From Brumimicrobium mesophilum (GTDB taxonomy: Bacteria; Bacteroidota; Bacteroidia; Flavobacteriales_D; Crocinitomicaceae), in NCBI RefSeq assembly GCF_003025005.1, contig NZ_PVSS01000015.1:43881-107880 (forward strand): 64,000 nt of DNA, written 5' to 3'. A program made the position numbers and the translations under genes. A model generated the notes under the pieces. It was not told the origin of the DNA and did not search any database. It saw only the letters and a program-made list of their open reading frames with translations. Shown in pieces: positions 44,862 through 53,903 of the stretch (the stretch's first letter is position 1; every line of letters begins with the position of its first letter).

Positions 44862-45992
44862 CTCGCAATTAGAGCAAAACAACTTTTCGATAATGCGCAG
44901 CATTGAGGAATTCAAAAACCACCTAAACACTTATATACAAGTCTGATAGGCGCATTCTTTGAAAAATTGGGATTTTCCTATTCTACTTTCAAGCCTATAT
45001 TAAAAGAGATTCCTCAGGTTTTTCAAACCTATCGGAATGACGATGTTTCAGGGGGGCTTTGGGATAAAATTTTGCTCAAGCGCAGCTTGAGCAAAATTTT
45101 ATCCCCGTACTATATGCAAAAAGCCGTCATTCCGAAAATGCACAGCATTGAGGAATCCCTTTTTCTCGCAATTAGAGCAAAACAACTTTTCGATAATGCG
45201 CAGCATTGAGGAATTCAAAAACCACCGAAACACTTATATACAATTCTGATAGGCGCATTCTTTCATAATTGTGATTTTTCTGTTCTACTTTCAAGCCCAT
45301 AAAAAAAAGAGATTCCTCCGGTTTTTCAAACCTATCGGAATGACGATGTTCCAGGGGGGCTTTGGGATAAAATTTTGCTCAAGCGCAGCTTGAGCAAAAT
45401 TTTATCCCCGTACTATATGCAAAAAGCCGTCATTCCGAAAATGCACAGCATTGAGGAATCCCTTTTTCTCGCAACTAGAGCAAAACAACTTTTCGATAAT
45501 GCGCAGCATTGAGGAATTCAAAAACCACCGAAACACTTATATACAATTCTGATAGGCGCATTCTTTCATAATTGTGATTTTTCTGTTCTACTTTCAAGCC
45601 CATAAAAAAAAGAGATTCCTCCGGTTTTTCAAACCTATCGGAATGACGATGTTCCAGGGGGGCTTTGGGATAAAATTTTGCTCAAGCGCAGCTTGAGCAA
45701 AATTTTATCCCCGTACTATATGCAAAAAGCCGTCATTCCGAAAATGCACAGCTTTGAGGAATCCCTTTTTCTCGCAATTAGAGCAAAACAACTTTTGAAT
45801 AACGCACAGCATTGAGGAATCCAAAATCTACCGAAACACTTTTATACAAGTGCGATAGGCGATTAATTTTTATATTGGGATTATTTGGAAGGACGAGGAA
45901 TCCCTTTTCAGTTAGTTTGCCAAATTCGTTGATGGTGAAGTATTTTGGGTTAAAAGTTAGAAATAACTGATATTATTTACTATCTTAATATA

Positions 45993-46295
45993 ATGAAAAC
46001 CCCTAAAACATTCTTTGTTTACATGCTATCTAACTATAATAATAAATTACTTTACATTGGTTTTACTAGTGATTTGGCGCAAAGAGTGCATAAGCATAAA
46101 ACCGGATTCTACGATGGCTTCACCAAGAAGTACAACATAAAACGATTGCTTTATTTTGAAACATATCCAAATGCCGAAGCCGCTATTACTAGAGAAAAAC
46201 AAATTAAAAGTTATAATAGATCTAAAAAGAACAAATTGATTGATGATGTTAATCCTCAATGGAGGGAAATAAAAGCTCCGATAAATAACTTTTAA
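45993..46295 (+). CDS. Small GIY-YIG endonuclease
   Basis: A single GIY-YIG domain of 100 residues of the UPF0213/YhbQ type: FVYMLSNYNNKLLYIGFTSD with Y10 and the Y21-I22-G23 motif, R31, the H-K-H-K-T-G stretch, LLYFETYPNAEAAITREK with the likely metal Glu (E68), and IKSYNRSKKNKL. These nucleases make metal-dependent cuts in DNA. The gene lies between palindromic elements, 29 bases upstream of copy 6. The ATG at 45993 is well placed. Short GIY-YIG genes amid repeats are frequent in Bacteroidota, and the pairing here may be functional. Confidence 0.87.
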   Translation: MKTPKTFFVYMLSNYNNKLLYIGFTSDLAQRVHKHKTGFYDGFTKKYNIKRLLYFETYPNAEAAITREKQIKSYNRSKKNKLIDDVNPQWREIKAPINNF

Positions 46296-46323
46296 TTTTC
46301 ACAAGATGGCTTTGTATAAAGAA

Positions 46324-46484
46324 AAAAGAGATTCCTCAGATTTAAAAAATCTTTCGGAATGACGATGTTCAGGGGTGGACTTTGGGGAAAAAATGCTCAA
46401 GCTCCGCTTGAGCATTTTTTCCCCACCCGCAACTAGCGAAAGTCCGTCATTCCGACAATGCGAAGCGTTGAGGAATCCCTTTTT
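46324..46484. repeat. Palindromic element, copy 6 (version A)
   Basis: The central 19-bp stem is 46384-46402 with 46406-46424 around TCC, identical to copy 1. The outer arms are AAAAGAGATTCCTCA and TGAGGAATCCCTTTTT. It starts 29 bases after the GIY-YIG stop codon, so copies of version A bracket the tandem array and the nuclease gene. Confidence 0.9.
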
Positions 46485-46682
46485 GGTTGGCCCAAAGGCG
46501 TGATGCTTGTCAATTAAAAGGTAATGTCATTCGATGGAATCCCTTTTTTGTTGGTTTGGAAGTTTGGTGCTTGTCAATTCTGGAGAGGGAATTGAAAGGA
46601 ATCTCTTTTTTGCCAGTCTAATTGAGCCGTGGCTGAACATTTATGGGAACTGTAATTCATGAAAAACGCATTATTTCAATCA
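46485..46682. repeat. Degenerate repeat arms, no gene
   Basis: This gap between copies 6 and 7 holds no gene. It contains isolated arm-like pieces such as GGAATCCCTTTTTTG (about 46538) and GGAATCTCTTTTTTG (about 46600), and the phrase GTGCTTGTCAATT twice, so it is built from decayed repeats. Confidence 0.6.
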
Positions 46683-46845
46683 AAAAGAGATTCCTCAGGT
46701 TTTTCAAACCTATCGGAATGACGATGTTCCAGGGGGGCTTTGGGATAAAATTTTGCTCAAGCGCAGCTTGAGCAAAATTTTATCCCCGTACTATATGCAA
46801 AAAGCCGTCATTCCGAAAATGCACAGCATTGAGGAATCCCTTTTT
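46683..46845. repeat. Palindromic element, copy 7 (version B)
   Basis: This copy has the version B centre and is nearly identical to copies 4 and 5 across its whole length, although it is 0.9 kb away from the array. That means a copy moved or was converted recently. Confidence 0.9.
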
Positions 46846-47078
46846 CTCGCAATTAGAGCAAAACAACTTTTGAATAACGCACAGCATTGAGGAATCCCTT
46901 TTTCTCGCAACCAGAGTAAAACAACTTTTGAATAACGCACAGCATTGAGGAATCCCTTTTTCTCTCAATTAGAACAAAACAACTTTTGAATTAAGCACAG
47001 CATTGAAGAATCCCTTTTTCTCGCAATTAGAACAAACTACCATTCCTATAACGCGAAACATTTAAGAATTCCTTTTTT
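46846..47078. repeat. 58-bp direct repeats
   Basis: After copy 7 the segment from CTCGC to ATCCCTTTTT is repeated with a 58-base period: 46846-46903, 46904-46961, 46962-47019 and a diverged fourth at 47020-47078. Each ends with the right outer arm TGAGGAATCCCTTTTT or a variant. The array therefore amplified only one side of the palindrome. Confidence 0.85.
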
Positions 47079-47199
47079 TTCGGTATGAAAGGTGTTCAGG
47101 ATTGATTTTAGGATCTAAATATTCAGAGATATGTGTGATTTCTAATGGTCTGGCAGTCACGTGGTCCTCTATTTTTGGGTTCCCTAATTTTTTTCTCAT
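47062..47199 (-). CDS. Small frame cut by repeats (45 aa), possibly a gene remnant
   Basis: From the ATG complementary to 47199 the frame reads MRKKLGNPKIEDHVTARPL and then EITHISEYLDPKINPEHLSY, a natural-looking protein start. It then runs into the outermost 58-bp repeat and stops. It may be the 5' end of a gene whose remainder was replaced by the repeat island, or a short gene. I do not recognise the family. Confidence 0.35.
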   Translation of the reverse strand: MRKKLGNPKIEDHVTARPLEITHISEYLDPKINPEHLSYRKKRNS

Positions 47200-47327
47200 T
47201 GTTTTTCTCTAAAATGAAATTTGCAAACCATACATTAAGTGAGTGATGGAATTCTATGTTTCTGGAATTGTAAAATAACTTCATATTCACCCGTAAAAAC
47301 ATTCATTATTAAATCAAATATCAATTC

Positions 47328-48062
47328 CTATCGAATCACGACCTTCTTTCGGCTTATTTCTGTTGAATTTTCTTTGTTAAGGACTGAGAAGAAATAAATG
47401 CCAGGATTTAAATCAGAGACATCGCAGGTATATTTTTTTTCCAAATCCAATAGAGGGATTGATCTCTTAAGTTCTCCCTGAAGATTATAGATTTTTAATT
47501 CCCCGTTTTTAATAGGTTCGGTAATTTCTAAGTTGACAACACCTGAAGCTGGATTGGGGTAGAATTTTACATCTAAAACAGGGATTGTTAAAACAGTGTT
47601 CGAAGTGTCTATTATTTCTTCATAAACATGAATTACTGGGTAGTTGGTATTGTAAAAAGTACTTCCATTTCCTAAATTACGTAATTGATAGTATCCTATT
47701 TGTGCATTGTTTAATGAGGATGTAGATACATAATGAAAATTACCCAATTCAGCAGTGTAATTTTGAGCTTCCAGCAAGGAATCATTAAAAAACCATTGAA
47801 TTGTATCAAATGTTGGGTACATGGTAGATAACTCGTTTACATATCGCCAATCCATCCAAATTTCTTTATTTACGTTGAAAGCAATTTTAAATGTATCCAA
47901 ATAAGTGGTAGTGTCTTGCCCTGGAAACATTGTGTAAAAGCGTTCTTCTGCATATTCATTTTCATATCCATATCGAAAACAATCAGATACCTCAATTCCT
48001 CTTTGCTGAGAAAAACTTCCAAAACTTAATAATAAAAAAGAAATGATTGTTATTGATTTCAT
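47328..48062 (-). CDS. T9SS-secreted protein of unknown function
   Basis: The 244-residue product has a signal peptide (MKSITIISFLLLSFGSFSQ), a ~140-residue middle without a known fold to me (IWMDWRYVNELSTMYPTFDT), and a type A sorting domain (VKFYPNPASGVVNLEITEP, GELKIYNLQGELKRS, LNPGIYFFSVLN). It would be exported by Sec and then by T9SS to the cell surface. It stands alone between the repeat island and the small charged gene. Confidence 0.75.
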   Translation of the reverse strand: MKSITIISFLLLSFGSFSQQRGIEVSDCFRYGYENEYAEERFYTMFPGQDTTTYLDTFKIAFNVNKEIWMDWRYVNELSTMYPTFDTIQWFFNDSLLEAQNYTAELGNFHYVSTSSLNNAQIGYYQLRNLGNGSTFYNTNYPVIHVYEEIIDTSNTVLTIPVLDVKFYPNPASGVVNLEITEPIKNGELKIYNLQGELKRSIPLLDLEKKYTCDVSDLNPGIYFFSVLNKENSTEISRKKVVIR

Positions 48063-48282
48063 AAAGTGTGCTTTTGTACTTATTTGAACGAATTAATTTA
48101 CGTTTTATTGTCTTTAATAAAACCCTACGAAGTCAAACAGTTTCATGCACTGCAAAAGAGGAAATAATATACAGTCTATAACAGAAAACTAAATGTAAAA
48201 AATCATTAAAATCCATTTAAACTCTTTTATTTCAAAAAATATCTTTTAAATTTAGAATAGGATTAATTAAAACAGAAAAACT

Positions 48283-48528
48283 ATGGGTGATACTAAAAAG
48301 AACGAAAAGATTCCTAAAGATAGGGAAGAAGCTGAAAAATTTTATGGAGACGAAGCAAATAATCAATTAAAGAAAAAAGATTTAGATCGATTAAAGCATA
48401 AACAAGGAAAAGACGAAAGACCTTCAAATAAAAATCGTTCGAAAAGCAATGTATTAACTCATCCTAGAGATGAAGATGATGAATCTTATGAGATTGATCA
48501 TAATAAAAAGAATTCTAAGAAGAAATAA
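48283..48528 (+). CDS. Small highly charged protein
   Basis: An 81-residue protein made mostly of Lys, Glu, Asp, Asn and Arg (PKDREEAEKFYGDEANNQLK; KHKQGKDERPSNKNRSK), with no hydrophobic core, so it is probably disordered. Its composition recalls stress-induced hydrophilic proteins, but I know no specific family. A likely terminator follows, supporting a separate transcription unit. Confidence 0.6.
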   Translation: MGDTKKNEKIPKDREEAEKFYGDEANNQLKKKDLDRLKHKQGKDERPSNKNRSKSNVLTHPRDEDDESYEIDHNKKNSKKK

Positions 48529-48557
48529 AATTTAATACTTCTTGTAGAGTTACCGAT

Positions 48558-48589
48558 TCCTTTCAATTCATTTTGGAAGGATTTTTTTT
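48558..48589 (+). terminator. Probable intrinsic terminator
   Basis: TCCTT (48558-48562) and AAGGA (48577-48581) can pair, with partial extension inward, and eight T follow at 48582-48589. It lies 30 bases after the charged-protein gene. Confidence 0.5.
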
Positions 48590-48713
48590 GAAAAAAACTT
48601 TACCTTTTAATTAGTTCAGAAGAACTTTTAATGTTTATTGATGTTTTCTTACATAATAAATAAAATCCGTGACGATAATTAAAGAATGGGAGCTGTCTAC
48701 CATAAATTTCTTT

Positions 48714-48721
48714 TACTTTTG
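48714..48721 (+). promoter_or_regulatory. -7 promoter box of the TonB receptor gene
   Basis: TACTTTTG matches TAnnTTTG exactly and lies 19 bases before the ATG at 48741. Confidence 0.5.
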
Positions 48722-48740
48722 AAATATATACTCTTCGACA

Positions 48741-51167
48741 ATGAAACACATTATAGGTTTAATTTTCAGTATTCTTTGTTTTACGACTGCTTTTGGCCAA
48801 AATACTGGTGTCATTACTGGGACTATCATAGATAAAAACCTACAACAGGGTTTGATTGGTGTTTTAATCACATTAACAGGAGAGGATACGATTAAAGGTC
48901 GAACAGATTATGATGGCAATTTTAATATTTCCGCACCAGTTGGTCGTTATAATTTAGAAACAAGTTACACAGGTTATCAACCTTTCATTAGTTACAACAT
49001 CAACGTGAATTCTGGAAATGCACAAGTCTTAGAAATTGAACTGGAAGATAAAATAGAAGAATTTGGTGAAGTAACAATTAACGCATCACAATCTGTTCGT
49101 GCAACAGATATGGTGACGCCCTTATCAACTCAAAAATTGACAGCCGAAGAAATTAAAGCAAATCCTGGTGGGAATTTCGATGTATCAAAAGTTATTCAAG
49201 TTTTGCCAGGTGTCGCTGGTGGTTCAACTCCAAATAGAAATGACATTATTGTAAGAGGAGGTGGTCCAAGTGAAAATGTATATTATTTGGATGGAATAGA
49301 AATTCCAGTTTTAAATCACTTTCAAACACAGGGTGCAAGTGGTGGAGCAACAGGGATTTTGAATGTTTCTTTTATTCGTGAAGTGCAATTGACTTCTTCT
49401 GCTTTTGACAGTCGTTATGATAATGCTTTGGCTTCAACAATTGTGATTAAGCAACGTAACGGAAATCCAAACAAGTTAAGTGGGAATTTCCGACTTTCTG
49501 GAAGTGAGGCCGCTGTTACGCTCGAAGGACCTTTAGGAAAGAAAACAACATTTATGGCTTCTGCAAGAAGGTCGTATTTGCAATTTTTATTTCAACTTCT
49601 AGATTTACCGATTCGACCAGATTATTGGGACTTTCAATACAAGATCAATCACAAAATCAATAAGAAAACAGAATTGAATTTTATCGGAATTGGAGCAATT
49701 GATAACTTTAAATTGGCCATTCCAGAAGAAGCTGATGCAAACACAGAGTACATAAATCGAGCGAATCCACTCATTAAACAATGGAATTATACTGTAGGGG
49801 CTTCATTGAAACGTTTAATTAACAAAGGTTATTTCACAGTTGCTTTGAGTAGAAATATGTTCTTCAATGGTGCTGACAGATATGCAAATAATGCAACCCT
49901 AGCAGGACCAAAATTACTAGAGTTAAAGAGTTTTGAAACCGAAAATAAACTGAGAATAGATTTCAATCAATTTTTGAATGGTTGGAAATTCAGTTATGGG
50001 GTAAGTGCGCAATATGTGAAATATGACTTGGATTTATTCAACACTATTCAAGATGAATTACTGGATTCTACAGGAAATGTGATTTCTCCGGCAATTAGTT
50101 TCGAAAGGGAATCGGCAATAGATTTCTATAAATTTGGAGCTTATTCCCACTTGAGTAAAAAAATCTTAAATGAAAAACTTTTGATCACAGGAGGTTTACG
50201 TTCAGACATGAATACTTTTACTGCTACTGGAACAAATCCATTGAAGACAATTTCTCCTAGAATTTCTTCGAGCTATGCTTTCAATGATAAATGGAATATT
50301 TCAGCTTCGTTTGGATCGTATTATAAATTGCCAGTATACACAGCGTTGGGATATCGAGATGAAACCAATATTTTAGCGAATAAAGATTTACAATACATCA
50401 ATTCAATTCATTATACAATTGGAACACAATTTATTCCTCGAAATGATTTGAGAATTACGTTTGAAGCTTTCTACAAGGATTATAGAGATTATCCAGTTTC
50501 TTTGTCCGATGGAATTTCTTTCGCGAATATTGGAACAGATTTTTCAACGGTTGGAAATGACAGTTACAGTTCTGTTGGAAGAGGTCGCGTTTATGGTTTT
50601 GAGGCATACATGCAGCAGAAATTAATGAAAAACTTATTTTATGTAATAAGTACAACCGTTTATAAATCTGAATTTACTGGATTAGATGGCGTTTTCAGGC
50701 CTTCAACTTGGGATTATGGCTTCGTATTCTCCACAACTTTTGGTTACAAATTCAAAAAGAATTGGGATTTAGGTGTGAAATACCGCATTTCTGGTGGTCA
50801 ACCTTACACACCATTTGATATAACAGCTTCTCAAGCGAGTTATTTAACAACTGGTGTTGGAACTTTGGACTACTCCCAAATCAACGAAAAACGTTTGCCT
50901 GTTTTCCAACAATTGGACATTCGTGTTGACAAGAAATTCAACTTTGACAATGTGAGTTTGACCTTATTTGTAGATATTCAAAATGTATTTCTATACAAAA
51001 TTCCAAGTACACCAAATTTTACATTTCAACGTAATGAAGACAACACAGGGTTTGAAACCACTGATGGAAACCCAATTGCAGCGGATGGAAGTAATGGAAT
51101 TCCAGTAGTTTTAGAAAGTAGCTCTGCAACTGTGGTTCCTTCAATCGGATTTATATTTGAATTTTAG
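48741..51167 (+). CDS. TonB-dependent outer-membrane receptor
   Basis: The 808-residue receptor has a signal peptide (residues 1-20), a CarboxypepD_reg domain (about 22-110, GVITGTIIDKNLQQGLIGVL), a plug (about 120-235, VIQVLPGVAGGSTPNRNDII and VRGGGPSENVYYLDGIEIP) and a 22-strand type barrel ending in FIFEF. It imports a substrate through the outer membrane using TonB energy. No SusD partner follows, so a glycan PUL is unlikely; an iron chelate, peptide or other ligand is possible. The substrate cannot be read from the sequence. Confidence 0.92.
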   Translation: MKHIIGLIFSILCFTTAFGQNTGVITGTIIDKNLQQGLIGVLITLTGEDTIKGRTDYDGNFNISAPVGRYNLETSYTGYQPFISYNINVNSGNAQVLEIELEDKIEEFGEVTINASQSVRATDMVTPLSTQKLTAEEIKANPGGNFDVSKVIQVLPGVAGGSTPNRNDIIVRGGGPSENVYYLDGIEIPVLNHFQTQGASGGATGILNVSFIREVQLTSSAFDSRYDNALASTIVIKQRNGNPNKLSGNFRLSGSEAAVTLEGPLGKKTTFMASARRSYLQFLFQLLDLPIRPDYWDFQYKINHKINKKTELNFIGIGAIDNFKLAIPEEADANTEYINRANPLIKQWNYTVGASLKRLINKGYFTVALSRNMFFNGADRYANNATLAGPKLLELKSFETENKLRIDFNQFLNGWKFSYGVSAQYVKYDLDLFNTIQDELLDSTGNVISPAISFERESAIDFYKFGAYSHLSKKILNEKLLITGGLRSDMNTFTATGTNPLKTISPRISSSYAFNDKWNISASFGSYYKLPVYTALGYRDETNILANKDLQYINSIHYTIGTQFIPRNDLRITFEAFYKDYRDYPVSLSDGISFANIGTDFSTVGNDSYSSVGRGRVYGFEAYMQQKLMKNLFYVISTTVYKSEFTGLDGVFRPSTWDYGFVFSTTFGYKFKKNWDLGVKYRISGGQPYTPFDITASQASYLTTGVGTLDYSQINEKRLPVFQQLDIRVDKKFNFDNVSLTLFVDIQNVFLYKIPSTPNFTFQRNEDNTGFETTDGNPIAADGSNGIPVVLESSSATVVPSIGFIFEF

Positions 51168-51368
51168 AAGTTGTATATTTTTATAGAATTAGATGGGATT
51201 ATATTTACCTAGGTAAAATTGGATGATTAATTTAGGTGATTATTGAGTTTTTGTTCTTGTTACAATGTAATTTTTATGTAAAACGACGATTTTTTGAACT
51301 CAAAACATTTATTAAATTGTAAACAATTACAGTAGTTCTGTAGAAATAGTATATAATTAGTTCACCAA

Positions 51369-52877
51369 ATGAAAATTACCATTTTAACATTTGCCGTTGC
51401 AAGTACAATACTTTTTTCTTGTGATATTAAAGAAGAAAGAATTTCCATAGAGAATACTGAAAAAACCGAAAATTCAACTGATGAAGAAGTTCAATTTGAC
51501 AATAAAGGACATCAATTGGTGTACGACATGGTTCAAAAAGTTGGAAATTATAAAACTTTAAGTGCTAAAAAGGATGTAGCGTATACCTATACCTACAAAA
51601 CACCGGACAACCAAACGGATATTTCCAATGAGAGATATATTTTTAATGGTGAATTGTCATACGGTAAATATGAACAACACGAAAGAACATTAGCTCAATA
51701 TAATGGGGCAATTGAGCAAGGATATGATGGAAATGAATTTTGGTTAAAAAACAATGGAGAAATCATTGATGACGAAAAATCTTTGGCAAGAGTAAAATTC
51801 AATCGACCAACGAATTTTTATTGGTTTACAATGATGCAGAAATTATTGGATCCAGGATTGAATTATGAATTATTGGAAGAAGTAAATATAGATAATCAAG
51901 CTTACGATGTTGTGAAGGTGACTTTTGATGCTCAGGATGATAAACCAACAGATATTTATCAATTGTACATTAACAAGGAAACTCAATTGGTAGATCAATT
52001 TTTGTTTACTGTTGCCGATTTCGGAAAAATGGAAGTTCCTAACTTAATGAAACTGAAATATGAAGAAGTAGAGGGGATTTTAATTCCAACGGATAGAAAA
52101 TACCAAAAATCAACTTGGAACGCAGAAGTTGAAGGTAATCAATGGGTAACAGTAAATTGGTCGAATATTAAATTCAATACTGGATTAACAAAAGCAGATT
52201 TTAAAAAAGAAAATGAAATGGGAACAAGCAATAAAACATCTTTAAAGTCGAAACTAGAGGAGAAGAAAGCGAATTTCGAAACAAAAGCATCTGACAATAA
52301 AAAAAGAGCATATAGAGAAGGAATAGAATCTGTTGAAAAAAGTGGAATTGTGAGTAGTGCGAAGCAAGTTGGCGATAAAGCTCCAAACTTCACCTTAAAT
52401 AATGCCTTAGGGAATCCTGTAGAATTAAAGGATGTGCTCAAGAAAGGAAAAGTTGTTTTGACATGGTACAGAGGGGGTTGGTGTCCTTATTGTAATTTAA
52501 CTTTACACCAATTACAAGAAGAATTACCAAACTTCAAAGCAAATGGAGCGACTTTAATTGCTTTGACGCCTGAACTGCCAGATAATTCAATTTCGACTGC
52601 CGAAAAAAATGACTTAGAATTTGAGGTTTTAAGTGATATCGGAAATAAGGTAGCTCATGAATATGGAATCGTTTTCAAATTGACAGATGAAGTTGCAGGA
52701 ATGTATAACGAATCATTTGATATGAATGCTTACAATGGGGATAAATCAAATGAACTTCCTTTGGCTGCGACTTTTATCATCGATGAGAATGGCGAAATTA
52801 TCTATGCATTTCTAGATGCTGATTATAGAAATAGAGCAGAGCCAAGTGAAATTACTGAGTTTTTGAAAAATAACTAA
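51369..52877 (+). CDS. Lipoprotein fusing a LolA-like domain to a peroxiredoxin
   Basis: The 502-residue protein starts with a lipoprotein signal (ILTFAVASTILFSCD). Residues ~40-255 resemble DUF6503/LolA-like lipid-binding domains (YDMVQKVGNYKTLSAKKDVA, LKYEEVEGILIPTDRKY). A charged linker follows (about 265-310), then an AhpC/TSA peroxiredoxin-like domain (about 325-500) with WYRGGWCPYCNLTLHQLQ, which holds a CxxC at the peroxidatic position, and AATFIIDENGEIIYAF. A membrane-anchored thiol enzyme that senses or repairs oxidised lipid is a plausible idea, not shown. Confidence 0.78.
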   Translation: MKITILTFAVASTILFSCDIKEERISIENTEKTENSTDEEVQFDNKGHQLVYDMVQKVGNYKTLSAKKDVAYTYTYKTPDNQTDISNERYIFNGELSYGKYEQHERTLAQYNGAIEQGYDGNEFWLKNNGEIIDDEKSLARVKFNRPTNFYWFTMMQKLLDPGLNYELLEEVNIDNQAYDVVKVTFDAQDDKPTDIYQLYINKETQLVDQFLFTVADFGKMEVPNLMKLKYEEVEGILIPTDRKYQKSTWNAEVEGNQWVTVNWSNIKFNTGLTKADFKKENEMGTSNKTSLKSKLEEKKANFETKASDNKKRAYREGIESVEKSGIVSSAKQVGDKAPNFTLNNALGNPVELKDVLKKGKVVLTWYRGGWCPYCNLTLHQLQEELPNFKANGATLIALTPELPDNSISTAEKNDLEFEVLSDIGNKVAHEYGIVFKLTDEVAGMYNESFDMNAYNGDKSNELPLAATFIIDENGEIIYAFLDADYRNRAEPSEITEFLKNN

Positions 52878-52907
52878 TCAAATGGACTTATTTCGGTCTT
52901 AATTATG

Positions 52908-52935
52908 CCAATAACTGAGGGTTATGGTTTTATTT
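52908..52935 (+). terminator. Probable intrinsic terminator
   Basis: CCAATAAC (52908-52915) pairs with GTTAT and GG (52921-52927) with one bulged A, followed by TTTTATTT. It lies 31 bases after the peroxiredoxin-fusion gene. Confidence 0.5.
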
Positions 52936-52961
52936 AAACACTTTAAAACTTTATAATAAAA

Positions 52962-53429
52962 ATGGAAAACAGTGAATTAATTGAAAAATTCTATACTTCC
53001 TTTTCGAAAGGAAACTACAAAGGAATGATAGAATGCTATGATGATAATGTAGTGTTTAAAGATCCTGCTTTTGGAGAGCTCAAAGGTGAAAGAGCCAAGA
53101 AAATGTGGGAAATGCTATTGTCATCAAAAACTTCTGGCATAAAAATTTCGTTTAACAATGTTCAAGTAACTTCTGAAAATGGCAAGGCCAATTGGACTGC
53201 AAAATATGTTTATGGAAAGTCGAAACGAAAAGTCGTTAATGAAGTGAGTGCTGCGTTTAAATTTAAAGACGGAAAAATCATTGAACACATTGATACTTTC
53301 GATTTGTGGAAATGGACTAAACAAGCAATGGGAATACCTGGTTATTTATTAGGTTGGTCTCCGTTTCTCAAGAATAAAATTCAAGCAACAACCAAGAAAA
53401 AATTAGATCAGTTTATTGAAAAGTCATAA
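52962..53429 (+). CDS. SnoaL-like/NTF2-fold protein
   Basis: The 155-residue protein has the cone-shaped NTF2-like pattern: an N-terminal helix pair (LIEKFYTSFSKGNYKGMIEC), YDDNVVFKDPAFGELKG and strands ending AAFKFKDGKIIEHIDTFDLW. Members bind small hydrophobic ligands or act as isomerases/cyclases, but the substrate here is unknown. It has an extra C-terminal helical tail (about residues 125-155). Its stop codon touches the 3' end of a dehalogenase pseudogene on the other strand. Confidence 0.85.
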   Translation: MENSELIEKFYTSFSKGNYKGMIECYDDNVVFKDPAFGELKGERAKKMWEMLLSSKTSGIKISFNNVQVTSENGKANWTAKYVYGKSKRKVVNEVSAAFKFKDGKIIEHIDTFDLWKWTKQAMGIPGYLLGWSPFLKNKIQATTKKKLDQFIEKS

Positions 53430-53828
53430 AACAACTAGATCCATTTTTTCTTGCTGCCCAATTATAAGCATCTGTGTGGGGTTTAAATTTTCCGATAGCT
53501 TCGATGCTCATCCTCAAATCAAAATATTCGCTAAGTCCAGCATTTTGAATTGTGTTTCAACACCAATATTTGAAGAATTCGTGAATGAAACCACTTTTTA
53601 CCCTGCATCTTTTACGTTGCAAGGATTCTTTCACCTCTGGATGTGCAGGAAGTGAACGAATAGGAGTAAGGACATCATCTTGCGCTTCTTTTTCCGTTAA
53701 GGCTATATCGTGGTTTGCCACCACCATTTGTAAAGCTGCCGATCCAATAAGTCCAAAATCAGTGTATTGTTGACCCACCGTTGAAACGAGAGAATATTGT
53801 AACATCGTTGTTAACCACAATAAAAATG
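53430..53828 (-). pseudogene. Haloacid dehalogenase type II, broken remnant
   Basis: On the minus strand the frame beginning near 53820 reads MLQYSLVSTVGQQYTDFGLI and LPAHPEVKESLQR, the cap region of a type II haloacid dehalogenase. A frameshift, a nonsense codon after KDAG, then KVVSFTNSSNIGVETQ, and a second frameshift lead into NAGLSEYFDLRMSIEAIGKF, KPHTDAYNWAARK. The N-terminal Asp nucleophile region and the C-terminus are missing. It is therefore a dead gene. Frames on the plus strand across it are shadows. Confidence 0.85.
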
Positions 53829-53903
53829 CTTACCCTATAGTTTTTGAAGATTTATGGGAGTTCACAAATATTCCCTCTCCTAAGTTTATGGTTGAAATTT
53901 AAG

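Larger units (their letters stand above)
44325..45880. repeat. Tandem array of ~303-bp palindrome-plus-spacer units
   Basis: Five units, each a ~162-bp palindromic element and a ~140-bp spacer, stand head to tail. The palindromic elements are at 44397-44558, 44699-44861, 45002-45164, 45305-45467 and 45608-45770; the last spacer decays after about 45862. Unit 1 has the version A central palindrome, units 2-5 version B. The spacers of units 1 and 2 are nearly identical, and those of units 3 and 4 share a distinct set of changes, showing stepwise tandem duplication. Two identical 80-residue frames inside are artefacts of the repeats. Confidence 0.92.

Noticed and set aside
44664..45209. Two identical 80-residue reading frames (44664-44906, 44967-45209)
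   Set aside because: They run across the palindromes of the tandem repeat and are identical only because the 303-bp unit is repeated; the same frame is broken in the other units.
44397..47078. CRISPR array
   Set aside because: The units are ~303 and 58 bp, the intervening sequence is itself repeated rather than unique, and no cas gene is present.
53416..53773. Plus-strand reading frames over the dehalogenase remnant
   Set aside because: Their sequence has no family resemblance, whereas the minus strand reads as a dehalogenase with frameshifts.
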